DNA of 64,000 nt from Neobacillus sp. Marseille-Q6967. GTDB lineage: Bacteria; Bacillota; Bacilli; Bacillales; Cytobacillaceae. The stretch is taken from NCBI RefSeq assembly GCF_946151075.1, contig NZ_OX267715.1:2519881-2583880 (forward strand), written 5' to 3'. Below the pieces are notes generated by a model. That model was not told where the DNA came from and made no database searches. It saw only the letters and a program-made list of their open reading frames with translations. Shown here piece after piece: positions 25,363 to 33,792 of the stretch. Position 1 is the stretch's first letter, and every line of letters starts with the position of its first letter. A program made the position numbers and the translations under genes.

Positions 25363-26619
25363 TTATCGACCAATAAACATTTGTGTCCAGTGATGACCAG
25401 ATTTTTCGTATCCTACACCGATATGAGTAAAATTACGGCTAAGGATATTTTTCCGATGTCCTTCACTGTTCATCCAGGCATTTACAACCTCTTGAGGTGT
25501 CCGCTGTCCTTGAGCAATGTTTTCCCCAGCAGACTTATAACTCACGCCAAAGTCTCTCATCATGTCAAACGGTGAACCATACGTTGGACTTGTGTGTGAA
25601 AAATAGTTATTTTGCGCCATATCTGCTGATTTCTTTTGTGCAACTCCGTTAAGTTGTGCATCCGCCTTTAAAGCAGGAAGACCGTTTTTCTTACGCTGAG
25701 CATTGGTTAAATCAATTACCTGTTGAACAATATTATCCACGTCACCAGTTGTTCTTGCAGGAGCCTGTGTTGCTGGCTGCTTAGCAGGTGCTTCAGCTTT
25801 TGGCGCTGCCGGTGCTGGGGCTGGTGCCGCCGGTGCAGGAGCGGCCGGCTGCTGCGCTGGGGCCTGGGCTCTTGGCTGCTGTGTTGGGCCTTGGGCTCCT
25901 GGCTGCTGTGTTCGGCCCTGGTCTCCTGGTTGCTGTTGATTTGGAGCTTGCGGCGCTTGTCCTTGTGCAAGGTTAGGAAGCTGCCCTGGTGTTACCAGAC
26001 CAACTTGGAATCTTGCACCTGTTTTTGGATCAATTCGAACATAATGGTATCTCGCATCTTGAATCAATACTGCCTTTGTGTGAGGGTATTGACGGCTGTT
26101 TACATTCGTTGTCATGCTAGAAATATTTAAATCAAGGTTGTTGTTATTGTTGTTATTGTTAACGTTTCTATTTGTATTGTTTCTCGGTCTCTTGGTCCAA
26201 TCAAAATCACGATCATTGTTCACATTATATAAATCGCGGTGATTACCACGATTCTCATTATTCATGTTTGTTCCATTACGATTATCCCGGTTATTGTTCA
26301 CGTTTAACCGATTGCGATTATTATCATTACGATTATTTACGTTTAATCGATTGCGATCTGTATCACGTCGATTATTTGCATTGTAACCGTTGCCTCGGTC
26401 TATATCGCTATCATTGTTATCATTATTAGTGTAATCCTCGGATAGCATCCCGTTATGATCAATGCCATCATCCCGATTATTACCGACATTCATAATGTTA
26501 TTGTCCCGGTCAGCCCTGCTTGTACGAACCTCGTCTGCTGCATCATTATTATTATTACATGCAGCAAGACCCATTGTTAAAACTGTTGATAATACTAAGC
26601 CTATCGGTTTTTTTATCAA
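25363..26619 (-). CDS. CAP-domain (SCP-like) lipoprotein with long low-complexity linker
   Basis: A 418-residue secreted lipoprotein (lipobox near LAAC, Cys21). Residues about 22-165 are an Asn/Asp/Arg-rich region with repeated RNRLNVNN-like units. Residues about 170-210 are a short folded segment (TKAVLIQDARYHYVRID), as in YkwD-type proteins. Residues about 215-290 are Pro/Ala/Gln-rich with PGAQGPTQQP-type repeats. The C-terminal 120 residues are a CAP domain (LTNAQRKKNGLPAL, NNYFSHTSPTYGSPFDMM, AGENIAQG, WMNSEGHRKNIL) with the conserved His and Glu positions. Role outside the cell is unknown. The start is TTG, eight bases after GGGGG. Confidence 0.85.
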   Translation of the reverse strand: MIKKPIGLVLSTVLTMGLAACNNNNDAADEVRTSRADRDNNIMNVGNNRDDGIDHNGMLSEDYTNNDNNDSDIDRGNGYNANNRRDTDRNRLNVNNRNDNNRNRLNVNNNRDNRNGTNMNNENRGNHRDLYNVNNDRDFDWTKRPRNNTNRNVNNNNNNNNLDLNISSMTTNVNSRQYPHTKAVLIQDARYHYVRIDPKTGARFQVGLVTPGQLPNLAQGQAPQAPNQQQPGDQGRTQQPGAQGPTQQPRAQAPAQQPAAPAPAAPAPAPAAPKAEAPAKQPATQAPARTTGDVDNIVQQVIDLTNAQRKKNGLPALKADAQLNGVAQKKSADMAQNNYFSHTSPTYGSPFDMMRDFGVSYKSAGENIAQGQRTPQEVVNAWMNSEGHRKNILSRNFTHIGVGYEKSGHHWTQMFIGR

Positions 26620-26835
26620 TTTGATTACCCCCTATGCAAAAATATGTTTTTGCCTCCTTAGTTTAATTTTTTTTCAAAAAAATAATGATGGAAAATAAAC
26701 GAATAAGCGGGAAAAGAAAAAAATATGGAGATCTATAGTAAAGGTATAATTAAAAATTTTTCAGAGGGATAACAATATGTCTATTCGCTCATCCTAAAAA
26801 AGGATTAAAAATTCCTAATAGGAAGGAGTTTATTT

Positions 26836-27120
26836 ATGCAAATGCAAAATAACCAGGGTAACCAAGCCCCTATACCACAGCCGCCTAGGGCGATTTCCTC
26901 AAAGGACTTGCTCTACATAAAGGATGCCTTATCATGGGAACTTCTTGCGTTTAAAAAGTTTCATTTCTATGCACAGCAGGTTCAAAGTCCCGAATTAAAA
27001 CAGGCGCTCGATAAGATGGGGAGGATGCATCAGAACCATTTCCAACGACTGCTCACCCACCTTCAGGTAGATAACAATTCAGCATTAGCTAGTTTACCTA
27101 ATACACAACAAATGCAATAA
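26836..27120 (+). CDS. CotF-like spore coat protein, N-terminal type
   Basis: A 94-residue protein: a flexible Gln/Pro-rich N-terminus, then a helical bundle segment (SSKDLLYIKDALSWELLAFKKFHFYAQQ...MHQNHFQRLL) of the ferritin-like/CotF type found in small Bacillus coat proteins. It is followed after 23 bases by a second protein of the same general family, suggesting the pair acts together in the spore coat. AAGGAG precedes the ATG. The promoter was not identified. Confidence 0.65.
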   Translation: MQMQNNQGNQAPIPQPPRAISSKDLLYIKDALSWELLAFKKFHFYAQQVQSPELKQALDKMGRMHQNHFQRLLTHLQVDNNSALASLPNTQQMQ

Positions 27121-27143
27121 CAGAAGGAATGGAGGGACAACAA

Positions 27144-27491
27144 ATGCAGAGCCAGCAAAATCAAAATCCGAGTCAAATAGCTAATCCACAAACAGGAGAA
27201 TTACCAAAAGTTAAGACTCCAGATATGAACGACCGTGATTTTCTAAATGATGGTCTTAGTACTTGTAAGTATTTAACAGATAGTCTAAACATTGCTGTTC
27301 GCGAGGCGAGCCATGGGGAACTTTATAATGAATTTGTACAAATTTTAACGGAAACTCATCAAAGCTGCCGTGAACTATATAATTTAATGTTCCAGCATGG
27401 CTGGTATAAACTTGAAGCAGAGGACCAGCAAAAACTAGACCAAGCCTACAAGCAATTCAGCAACTACTCATCGCAATTTCCTTATCAATAA
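27144..27491 (+). CDS. CotF-family spore coat protein
   Basis: A 115-residue CotF-like protein: a disordered Gln-rich head, then DRDFLNDGLSTCKYLTDSLNIAVREASH and NEFVQILTETHQSCRELYNLMFQHGWYKLE, which is the CotF helical hairpin with its conserved C-terminal GWY. The ATG at 27144 follows GGAGGG by seven bases; the in-frame ATG at 27129 overlaps the ribosome binding site. Second gene of a two-gene operon ending at a strong terminator. Confidence 0.78.
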   Translation: MQSQQNQNPSQIANPQTGELPKVKTPDMNDRDFLNDGLSTCKYLTDSLNIAVREASHGELYNEFVQILTETHQSCRELYNLMFQHGWYKLEAEDQQKLDQAYKQFSNYSSQFPYQ

Positions 27492-27493
27492 AA

Positions 27494-27525
27494 AAAACGT
27501 TCGGTAAGCTTTTACCGAACGTTTT
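27494..27525. terminator. Bidirectional terminator
   Basis: Fourteen-base-pair stem (27494-27507 with 27512-27525) with a four-base loop and A/T flanks. It ends the coat operon and overlaps the last codons of the convergent ABC ATPase gene. Confidence 0.9.
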
Positions 27526-28318
27526 CTGCTTCAATGGCACTCTTTAGTTTAGATAACAAGGGCCGATTGTTTTTCCAGGTTACCTCAACAGGTATACCGA
27601 GGAACTGTGAAAGGCTTTCACTTGTCAGCATTCTATTTGTGTTTCCTGAAGAGAAGACTTTGCCATCTTTTAATAAGACGGTTTTCTCAAATACCGGAAG
27701 GATTTCTTCCAGATGGTGTGTTACATAGATCATGGTAGGAGCATCTGGTCTCTTCGCAATCAGTTCAATGGTTTCTAATAATTGCTCCCTTGCAATAAAA
27801 TCCAAGCCATTGGTTGGTTCATCCAAAATAAGCAAAGATGGATCCGTCATTAAAGAACGGGCAATAAGGACTCTTTGTTTTTCACCTTGAGACAAAGTCT
27901 CATAGTTCTGGTTAGCATAGTCGATACACCCCAATGTCTCTAACAGGGTAATTGCCTTGCTTCTAATTTCATCCGTTGGCACCTCATAAAGTCCAATGGA
28001 TGCAAAAGCTCCGCTTAACACCACCTCAAAAGCGTTATCACCTTTATGGAGTTTTTCTTGTAAAGATGACGAAACAAATCCAATTTGTTTACGAAGTTTC
28101 TCTCCAAGGTAAGTGGCTCCAAACTCCATCCCTAGAACCGTCACTCTTCCTGCCGTTGGAAAATAATAGGCATTAAGCAAATTTAAAATCGCAGTCTTGC
28201 CAGCACCGTTTAGTCCAAATAATACGCTATGTTCTCCCTTTTTAATTTCCCAGTTAATATTTTGTAAAATCCATTTCCCGTCACGTCTTAGGGAAACACC
28301 TTCTAATTGTAAAACCAT
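27512..28318 (-). CDS. ABC transporter ATP-binding protein (YlmA-like)
   Basis: A stand-alone 268-residue ATPase. Walker A is GLNGAGKT (with NGAGKTAIL), signature LSQGEKQRVLIAR, Walker B LLILDEPTNGLDF, and the switch His in YVTHH. No permease gene is adjacent, so the partner is elsewhere or the protein has a non-transport role. Domain layout and length recall B. subtilis YlmA. The upstream 955 bases contain no gene. Confidence 0.82.
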   Translation of the reverse strand: MVLQLEGVSLRRDGKWILQNINWEIKKGEHSVLFGLNGAGKTAILNLLNAYYFPTAGRVTVLGMEFGATYLGEKLRKQIGFVSSSLQEKLHKGDNAFEVVLSGAFASIGLYEVPTDEIRSKAITLLETLGCIDYANQNYETLSQGEKQRVLIARSLMTDPSLLILDEPTNGLDFIAREQLLETIELIAKRPDAPTMIYVTHHLEEILPVFEKTVLLKDGKVFSSGNTNRMLTSESLSQFLGIPVEVTWKNNRPLLSKLKSAIEAENVR

Positions 28319-28560
28319 TGCTTAGAATCCTCCCTGTTACCTTTTTCTATAATTCTATCATGGAGTTTTAAATTGTCAGCAAATTCATACTTTCACAAAC
28401 AAAAATAGTGAAAATTAGCTGTGATGTCCTACTTTCTGAACATTTCTTGAACATTGGCACTATCCAGGAATTTCTTCCTTTTTTACACCGCTATTCTACA
28501 AATTTCTATTTTCGAACTAGATAAAGCCCCCGGATATAATCATTGGTTTTAAAAAGTAAC

Positions 28561-28601
28561 AGGCGTGAATTTCGAATATAAATTCACGCCTTAGTTTTTT
28601 T
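28561..28601 (+). terminator. Orphan intrinsic terminator
   Basis: Twelve-base-pair perfect stem (28561-28572 with 28580-28591), seven-base loop, then TTAGTTTTTT on the plus strand. No plus-strand gene precedes it. A TATAAT box at 28535-28540 with a weak TTCGAA 18 bases upstream could start a very short transcript. Confidence 0.6.
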
Positions 28602-28655
28602 ATTAAATTCACCAAGAACTTCTAATTTGCTACGATATTTTTTTTGTTGATTTCG

Positions 28656-29250
28656 GTAGCCAACAACCCTTATTGGCTACCGTACTTTCTTTTCCAAGTC
28701 GGTTACAGTCGTCAATAGCACCCATTGACTACCAAACTACCTCTTCCAATTTAGTTTCAGTCGTCAACAGCCCCCATTGACTACCGAACTATCTTTTCCA
28801 ATTTAGTTTCAGTCGTCAACACCCCTTATTGGCTACCGTACTTTCTTTTCCAAGTCAGGTTCAGTCGGCAATAACCCTTATTGACTACCGAACTTTCTTT
28901 TCCAAGTCAGGTTCAGTCGACAATAACCCTTATTGACTACCGAACTTTCTTTTCCAATTTAGTTTCAGTCGTCAACACCCCTTATTGGCTACCGTACTTT
29001 CCTTTCCAAGTCAGGTTCAGTCGACAATAACCCTTATTGACTACCGAACTTTCTTTTCAAAGTCAGGATCAGTCGTCAACAGCACCCATTGACTACCAAA
29101 CTACCACTTCCAATTTAGTTTCAGTCGTCAACAACGCTTATTGGCTACCGTACTTCTTTTTCCAAGGTAGGTTCAGTGGTCAACACCCCCCATTGGCTAC
29201 CGAGCTTCTTTTTCCTAGTTAATTTCAGTAGCCAATAACCCAGAGGTGTT
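28656..29250. repeat. 52-bp tandem hairpin repeat array (12 units)
   Basis: Twelve units with starts at 28656, 28708, 28760, 28812, 28864, 28916, 28968, 29020, 29072, 29124, 29176 and 29228, exactly 52 bases apart with no insertion or deletion; the last is partial. Each complete unit is an inverted repeat of about 25 bases (arms such as GTAGCCAA and TTGGCTAC, loop rich in C) followed by a pyrimidine-rich spacer like ACTTTCTTTTCCAA. The first unit is a perfect hairpin. Non-coding; not a CRISPR, as the spacers are also repeated. Confidence 0.9.
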
Positions 29251-29273
29251 CTACTAGATTATAACCATTTTTA

Positions 29274-29552
29274 TTAACCTAAGGAATAAATGACAATCCC
29301 AAAACAAGCAGCTACCAGTAATATAGTGAGTCCCAAACCGATTAATAATCCCTGTCCCAGCCTCTTTCTGCCTTTTTGAAAACTAAGCACAATGGCCACA
29401 ATATGTCCTGCTAATCCTATAAATAGACCAAAGATATTTAGTAATGGCAGCAAAACAAAGAAAGAAGCAATATAGATCAGAAAAGTAGCACCGATTCCAA
29501 TCCATATGTCCCTTAATGAACCGTTATTATCTGTATTCCCTCCCTGACTCAT
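29274..29552 (-). CDS. Small membrane protein of unknown function
   Basis: A 92-residue protein with a short polar N-terminus, then three hydrophobic segments (about 18-42, 44-60 and 70-91) separated by a basic loop SFQKGRKRLGQG. It resembles generic small Bacillus membrane proteins, and I recognise no family. The ATG at 29550-29552 follows GGGGG; the upstream in-frame ATG overlaps that site. It follows the radical SAM gene by 38 bases and may be co-transcribed with it. Confidence 0.65.
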   Translation of the reverse strand: MSQGGNTDNNGSLRDIWIGIGATFLIYIASFFVLLPLLNIFGLFIGLAGHIVAIVLSFQKGRKRLGQGLLIGLGLTILLVAACFGIVIYSLG

Positions 29553-29590
29553 TACATATCCCCCCATTGAATATTCAAATTAACCCCAAA

Positions 29591-31006
29591 CTAGTTAACA
29601 GTTGTCGGACGGATTAGTTCCTCTTGTATCTTCTTTAATTGATGCTCCTTCTCATCTCGGTAAAATAAATTATACGTATCGAATGGGATAATTCGGCCAT
29701 CGGGATGAGCGATATGAACACAAGATTTCTTAACAGAACGGACATCGAAGTTGTAAGCATCTAAAAATTGCATGATGATGACACGAAACACGTTGTCATA
29801 ACCAATCTCTCCCGGCAGTGCCACCTTTGGCAGACAGCATAATAGATCTTTTAAGGATAAGGCAGATGAATCAGGCGAGTGATTTAAACTAAATAAATTA
29901 AAAATCATCTTTTTAATGTTTTCATCCTGTTCAAATACGATCGTATTACGTTCCCCTTCTAGTAAAATGTTCGGATCAATTAAACCAGTGAGCGGCGTGG
30001 CCTCTCCATTCATTTTAAAGGCATACCCCATGGCAAGACAATCAGGATGACACGGTACAGGAATAATATCTTTTGCCCCAAACAAATTGGATTGATCAAT
30101 AATCATCTGCCGAACTTCACTTAATGTTAATCGGTTCACGGCAGGATCATATTCTTCTAATCTGCCCGCAGCTTGTATTGGCTGAAAGGTGACCCCTCTC
30201 ACACATTTTTGTTTTAAACCATATTGTATGATCTTTCCGACCTCATGGTCATTTAACCCCTTTTTTAAGGTGACTACCAGAGTGGTAGAAATATTGTATT
30301 CATTTAAGTTTTCTATTGCCTTTAGCCGGATATCCCTTAAATCAACGCCCCTAAGTTCTTCAAGGGCTTCTTTTTCAAAGCTGTCAAATTGAAGATAAAT
30401 TTCAAATCCTGGTGAATAGGCGGCCAGTTTTTTGACAAACTCTTTATCCGCCGCAATCCTTAAGCCATTCGTATTCACCATAATATGCCGAATCGGCCTA
30501 GACTTTGCCATATCTAAAATCTCAAAAAACTGCGGATGAATGGTTGGTTCTCCTCCGCTGATCTGCACAATATCTGCTTCGCGTTCATTTTTAATTATGT
30601 TATCCAGCATAAACTCAATTTTTTCTAAACTCCGGAAGCTGCCTTTCTGGGGTGAAGATTCTGCATAGCATATCGGGCATTTTAAATTACATTTTTCCGT
30701 GACTTCTAACAGGGTTAAACAGCTGTGTTGTTCGTGGTCCGGACAGAGTCCGCAGTCGTAAGGACAGCCATATTTTATCGGTGTATTCCAGCGGTAGGGC
30801 ATTTCAGATGGTTTTATAAACTCCCTGCACCATTTGTAATATGCCACATCCGTTGAAATCAACACTTTTTCCCGTCCATGTTCCATACAATGTTTCACCA
30901 AGTAGACCTTTTCATTTTCGATAATGACCTTTGCTTCTACCTTTCGTAAGCAAGTTGAACAAATACTGTTGGTTAATTCATAAAATAAATAAGGACGGTT
31001 AGGCAT
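29591..31006 (-). CDS. Radical SAM enzyme, Tes/MJ0619-like
   Basis: A 471-residue radical SAM protein. Order: an N-terminal Cys-rich metal site (C16, C19, H39, C40, C60); a Cys cluster C81-x3-C85-x2-C88 with C96, likely an extra Fe-S cluster; the radical SAM motif C106-x3-C110-x2-C113; GGEP at 151-154; and a C-terminal part with PCHPDC and further cysteines. This layout matches the MJ0619 family, whose archaeal member Tes joins lipid tails to make tetraether lipids. It overlaps by eight bases an Lgt-like membrane gene, so a lipid substrate is likely. Which lipid, and whether C-C coupling or another reaction occurs, is unknown. Confidence 0.78.
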   Translation of the reverse strand: MPNRPYLFYELTNSICSTCLRKVEAKVIIENEKVYLVKHCMEHGREKVLISTDVAYYKWCREFIKPSEMPYRWNTPIKYGCPYDCGLCPDHEQHSCLTLLEVTEKCNLKCPICYAESSPQKGSFRSLEKIEFMLDNIIKNEREADIVQISGGEPTIHPQFFEILDMAKSRPIRHIMVNTNGLRIAADKEFVKKLAAYSPGFEIYLQFDSFEKEALEELRGVDLRDIRLKAIENLNEYNISTTLVVTLKKGLNDHEVGKIIQYGLKQKCVRGVTFQPIQAAGRLEEYDPAVNRLTLSEVRQMIIDQSNLFGAKDIIPVPCHPDCLAMGYAFKMNGEATPLTGLIDPNILLEGERNTIVFEQDENIKKMIFNLFSLNHSPDSSALSLKDLLCCLPKVALPGEIGYDNVFRVIIMQFLDAYNFDVRSVKKSCVHIAHPDGRIIPFDTYNLFYRDEKEHQLKKIQEELIRPTTVN

Positions 31007-31760
31007 GAATTTCTCCCCTTTTTTGTGTTTGTTTTTTTATTAACAGCTGAATGTAATACCCCATTCCAAGTAAACTAGCTAATTGAACATTGTTAAGAAT
31101 CCAATAAGGGTCAGGTGTTGGTTTAATAAAATCAATGACGAGGCGAAAGCTTAGATAGGAAAGCATAAACAGCTGGAATAACAACCCCTCCCACCCGATT
31201 CTTTTCCTATTGATGTACCTTAGTGCACTGATCAGTATAAGCAGAAAGCCAATTTCATAGAGCTGTGTCGGGTGCCTTCTGATTCCATCACCAAAGTCGA
31301 TGCCTGTTACCCAATTGGTCGCTGTTCCATATGTATGGTCGTCCAAACCAGTTAAAAAGCAGCCGACTCTCCCAATCATCATTCCAATCGCAAGCGGCAA
31401 AACAAAATCATCACCGGTGGATCGTTCCCATCCTATCCATTTCTTTGCTGTTTCAACTCCGATTAATCCGCCTAATAACCCGCCGACAATTGTCTTCCCT
31501 TCCATTAAATAAATCACGTTATTCCAATTTTTAACGGTTTCAGCAGGATCTTCTAACCAATAAAGGAACTTAGAACCAACAGCTGCACCCAATATCGCCC
31601 CAACGATCACCCAAAGGGCCTTATCCAATGGGATTCTATCTTTATTTCTTGTATATAAATAAACACGGAAACCAATAAAATACGCTAAAGTTTCTAATAC
31701 TAAATGAGGATGAACTCCAAAAATATAGTATGGAAAATTCACCAGATCACTCCAATTCAA
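30999..31760 (-). CDS. Lgt-family membrane protein (prolipoprotein diacylglyceryl transferase paralogue)
   Basis: A 253-residue membrane protein of the Lgt fold with about seven hydrophobic segments. RHPTQLYE near residue 165 is the conserved Lgt motif. The Lgt signature GRxGNFxNxE appears altered as GRVGCFLTGLD (about 130-140), with Asn to Cys and Glu to Asp changes, so it is probably not the housekeeping lipoprotein enzyme. It is translationally coupled to the radical SAM gene. A role in handling phosphatidylglycerol or diacylglyceryl groups for that enzyme is an inference. Confidence 0.8.
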   Translation of the reverse strand: MNWSDLVNFPYYIFGVHPHLVLETLAYFIGFRVYLYTRNKDRIPLDKALWVIVGAILGAAVGSKFLYWLEDPAETVKNWNNVIYLMEGKTIVGGLLGGLIGVETAKKWIGWERSTGDDFVLPLAIGMMIGRVGCFLTGLDDHTYGTATNWVTGIDFGDGIRRHPTQLYEIGFLLILISALRYINRKRIGWEGLLFQLFMLSYLSFRLVIDFIKPTPDPYWILNNVQLASLLGMGYYIQLLIKKQTQKRGEIHA

Positions 31761-31812
31761 AAAGATATATTCTATAAAAAATATATTATCAGAATATTAG
31801 GAAGAGTATAGA

Positions 31813-31841
31813 TTGCCATAAAAAATTATTTTTGTTATATC
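31813..31841 (+). promoter_or_regulatory. Putative serC promoter
   Basis: -35 TTGCCA (31813-31818), 17-base spacer, -10 TATATC (31836-31841), 57 bases ahead of the serC start. Confidence 0.4.
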
Positions 31842-31898
31842 TATTTATAAAAAAAGTGGTATTATTCTAATAAATGAAAATATCCAAGGAGTGATAAC

Positions 31899-32996
31899 AT
31901 GAATCAGGTAATTCAACGTGCCTATAATTTCAACGCAGGTCCTTCCGCCCTGCCATTACCCGTTCTAGAGAAAGCCCAGCAGGAGTTAATTGATTTTCGT
32001 GGAACCGGTATGTCAATTATGGAGTTAAGTCATCGCAGTGCGGCTTATGAAGAGGTACATAACCAAGCTATTTCCCTCCTAAAGGAAATGCTGGGGGTAC
32101 CAGAGGATTACGAGATCCTGTTTCTACAAGGAGGAGCTAGTCTTCAATTCTCCATGATTCCGATGAATTTCTTAAAGCAAGGAGAAAAAGCCGGCTATAT
32201 CATGACAGGTTCTTGGTCAGAAAAGGCTTTTGCCGAAGCAAAATTGTTTGGCACCCCTTATGAAGCTGCAAGCACAAAAGCTGGTAAATACAAGGAGATT
32301 CCTGGATTTGATGAACTGAAATACAATCCCGATGACCGCTATTTGCACCTAACCTCAAATAATACGATCTATGGCACACAGTGGCAGGATTTCCCTGATA
32401 CAGGCGATGTGCCATTGATTGCAGACATGTCCAGTGATATTTTTTCTAAGCCAATCGACGTTAGCAAATTTGCGATGATTTACGCAGGTGCTCAAAAAAA
32501 TCTTGGACCATCTGGTGTTACGCTTGTCATTATCCGAAAAGATATGATTGAAAAAGCAAATACTAACATCCCTACGATGCTTAAATATAGCACGTATTCT
32601 AAAAATAACTCTTTGTATAATACGCCTCCTACCTTTGGTATCTATATGCTTGGCGAGGTATTAAACTGGGTGAAAGAATTAGGGGGATTAACGGAAGTAA
32701 ATCGACGTAACGAGGAGAAGGCAGCTCTTATTTATCAAGTTATCGACCAAAGTAACGGATTTTATGTAGGTCACGCTGAAAGCTCAAGCCGTTCTCTCAT
32801 GAATATCACCTTCCGATTAAAAGATGAAGAATTAGAAAAGAAATTCCTAGCTGACGCGAAAAAGGAAGGCTTTGTCGGTGTTAACGGTCATCGTTCTGTT
32901 GGAGGATGCCGAGCTTCTACCTATAATGCCGTTCCATATGAAACGTGTAAGGCATTCAGTGAATTTATGGTCCAATTCCAAAATAATCATAAATAA
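31899..32996 (+). CDS. serC: Phosphoserine aminotransferase
   Basis: Converts 3-phosphohydroxypyruvate and glutamate to phosphoserine and 2-oxoglutarate (serine and, in some bacteria, pyridoxal phosphate synthesis). At 365 residues it has the class-V aminotransferase layout: NFNAGPSALP at the N-terminus, GGASLQF, and YAGAQKNLGPSG carrying the PLP lysine, ending with VNGHRSVGGCRASTYNA, where substrate phosphate-binding His and Arg lie. It is monocistronic with CAAGGAGTG upstream and a terminator directly after. Confidence 0.96.
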   Translation: MNQVIQRAYNFNAGPSALPLPVLEKAQQELIDFRGTGMSIMELSHRSAAYEEVHNQAISLLKEMLGVPEDYEILFLQGGASLQFSMIPMNFLKQGEKAGYIMTGSWSEKAFAEAKLFGTPYEAASTKAGKYKEIPGFDELKYNPDDRYLHLTSNNTIYGTQWQDFPDTGDVPLIADMSSDIFSKPIDVSKFAMIYAGAQKNLGPSGVTLVIIRKDMIEKANTNIPTMLKYSTYSKNNSLYNTPPTFGIYMLGEVLNWVKELGGLTEVNRRNEEKAALIYQVIDQSNGFYVGHAESSSRSLMNITFRLKDEELEKKFLADAKKEGFVGVNGHRSVGGCRASTYNAVPYETCKAFSEFMVQFQNNHK

Positions 32997-33001
32997 GCTG
33001 T

Positions 33002-33032
33002 AGAAGCCCTCCTCAGGGGGCTTCTATTTTTT
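33002..33032 (+). terminator. serC terminator
   Basis: Hairpin of AGAAGCCC and GGGCTTCT arms followed by ATTTTTTTATG. It overlaps the 3' end of the convergent kinase-like gene. Confidence 0.85.
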
Positions 33033-33668
33033 TATGAACTTCCTAAACAAGCGATATCCTTTTCGAATGCTATCGAGTAGGAAGAATGGGATCGGTGGAT
33101 GAAATTTATAAAGGAAAGGGCGATAAATCTTATAATAAGATTTTTTCAAGTCATCCCATTTGCGGCATTTACCCTGTTTATAAAAATCTGACACATCTAC
33201 AATATAACCCCGACCATTTGCCATCACCACATTTTTTCCATGAACATCATAAGGGTTTAATCCTACAGATCGTGCATAGGCAATACCCTTGTCCACATCC
33301 TCAATCACGGACTCGGGTATAGGAATTCCCTTCACAACAGCCTCAAATAAAGTAACACCCTGAATTTTTTTTAAGATTAAGTAGTTTTCCCCATGGTCTA
33401 TTAAATAGGAAAAGGATTCATGATTCCCTAATTTTTTATATACTTCAATTTCCTTCTTGATGGCTTCGGGATCTCTCCCATAAACTTTTACCACCCACTT
33501 AGGATTCGACTCGTGGGAAAAGACACCTGCATAGTTGCCGCTTCCGATTGTTTTCCATGTATCTGAATGATTTCGAACAACGATAGGGTCAAATGGGCTT
33601 TCTGTGGACAATTGTATATATGGAAGTAATTCGTTTCCAATTAATTTTATATATTTCTCTAATTTCAT
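33024..33668 (-). CDS. Small protein-kinase-like protein (YrzF-type)
   Basis: A 214-residue eukaryotic-like kinase fold. The Gly-rich loop is IGSGNYAGVF, the ATP lysine is in WVVKVYGRD, the catalytic loop is YDVHGKNVVM (Asp plus Asn five residues on), and a DFG-like IVDVSDF follows. The tail is strongly basic and may touch membrane or nucleic acid. Small Bacillus proteins of this type (YrzF, YbdM) are annotated as putative serine/threonine kinases. Substrate unknown. The ATG lacks a strong GGAGG site. Confidence 0.72.
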   Translation of the reverse strand: MKLEKYIKLIGNELLPYIQLSTESPFDPIVVRNHSDTWKTIGSGNYAGVFSHESNPKWVVKVYGRDPEAIKKEIEVYKKLGNHESFSYLIDHGENYLILKKIQGVTLFEAVVKGIPIPESVIEDVDKGIAYARSVGLNPYDVHGKNVVMANGRGYIVDVSDFYKQGKCRKWDDLKKSYYKIYRPFLYKFHPPIPFFLLDSIRKGYRLFRKFIKK

Positions 33669-33792
33669 TTGTACACCTCAACAAAAAATTAAATTAAACC
33701 TTTATTTTATTATACAACCGTTATACACTAGAAATTGAAATAATTTTCAGTTATTACATAAAATATGAGCTTCAGAAGAGAGAGGTGAGACC

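Noticed and set aside
25723..26130. Plus-strand open frame rich in Trp, Leu and Cys
   Set aside because: It is the antisense of the Pro/Ala/Gln linker of the CAP lipoprotein.
29037..29222. Open frame inside the 52-bp repeat array
   Set aside because: It is made of repeat units, lacks a ribosome binding site and matches no family.
28656..29250. CRISPR array
   Set aside because: Period is regular, but the whole 52-base unit repeats, including the supposed spacer, and no cas genes are present.
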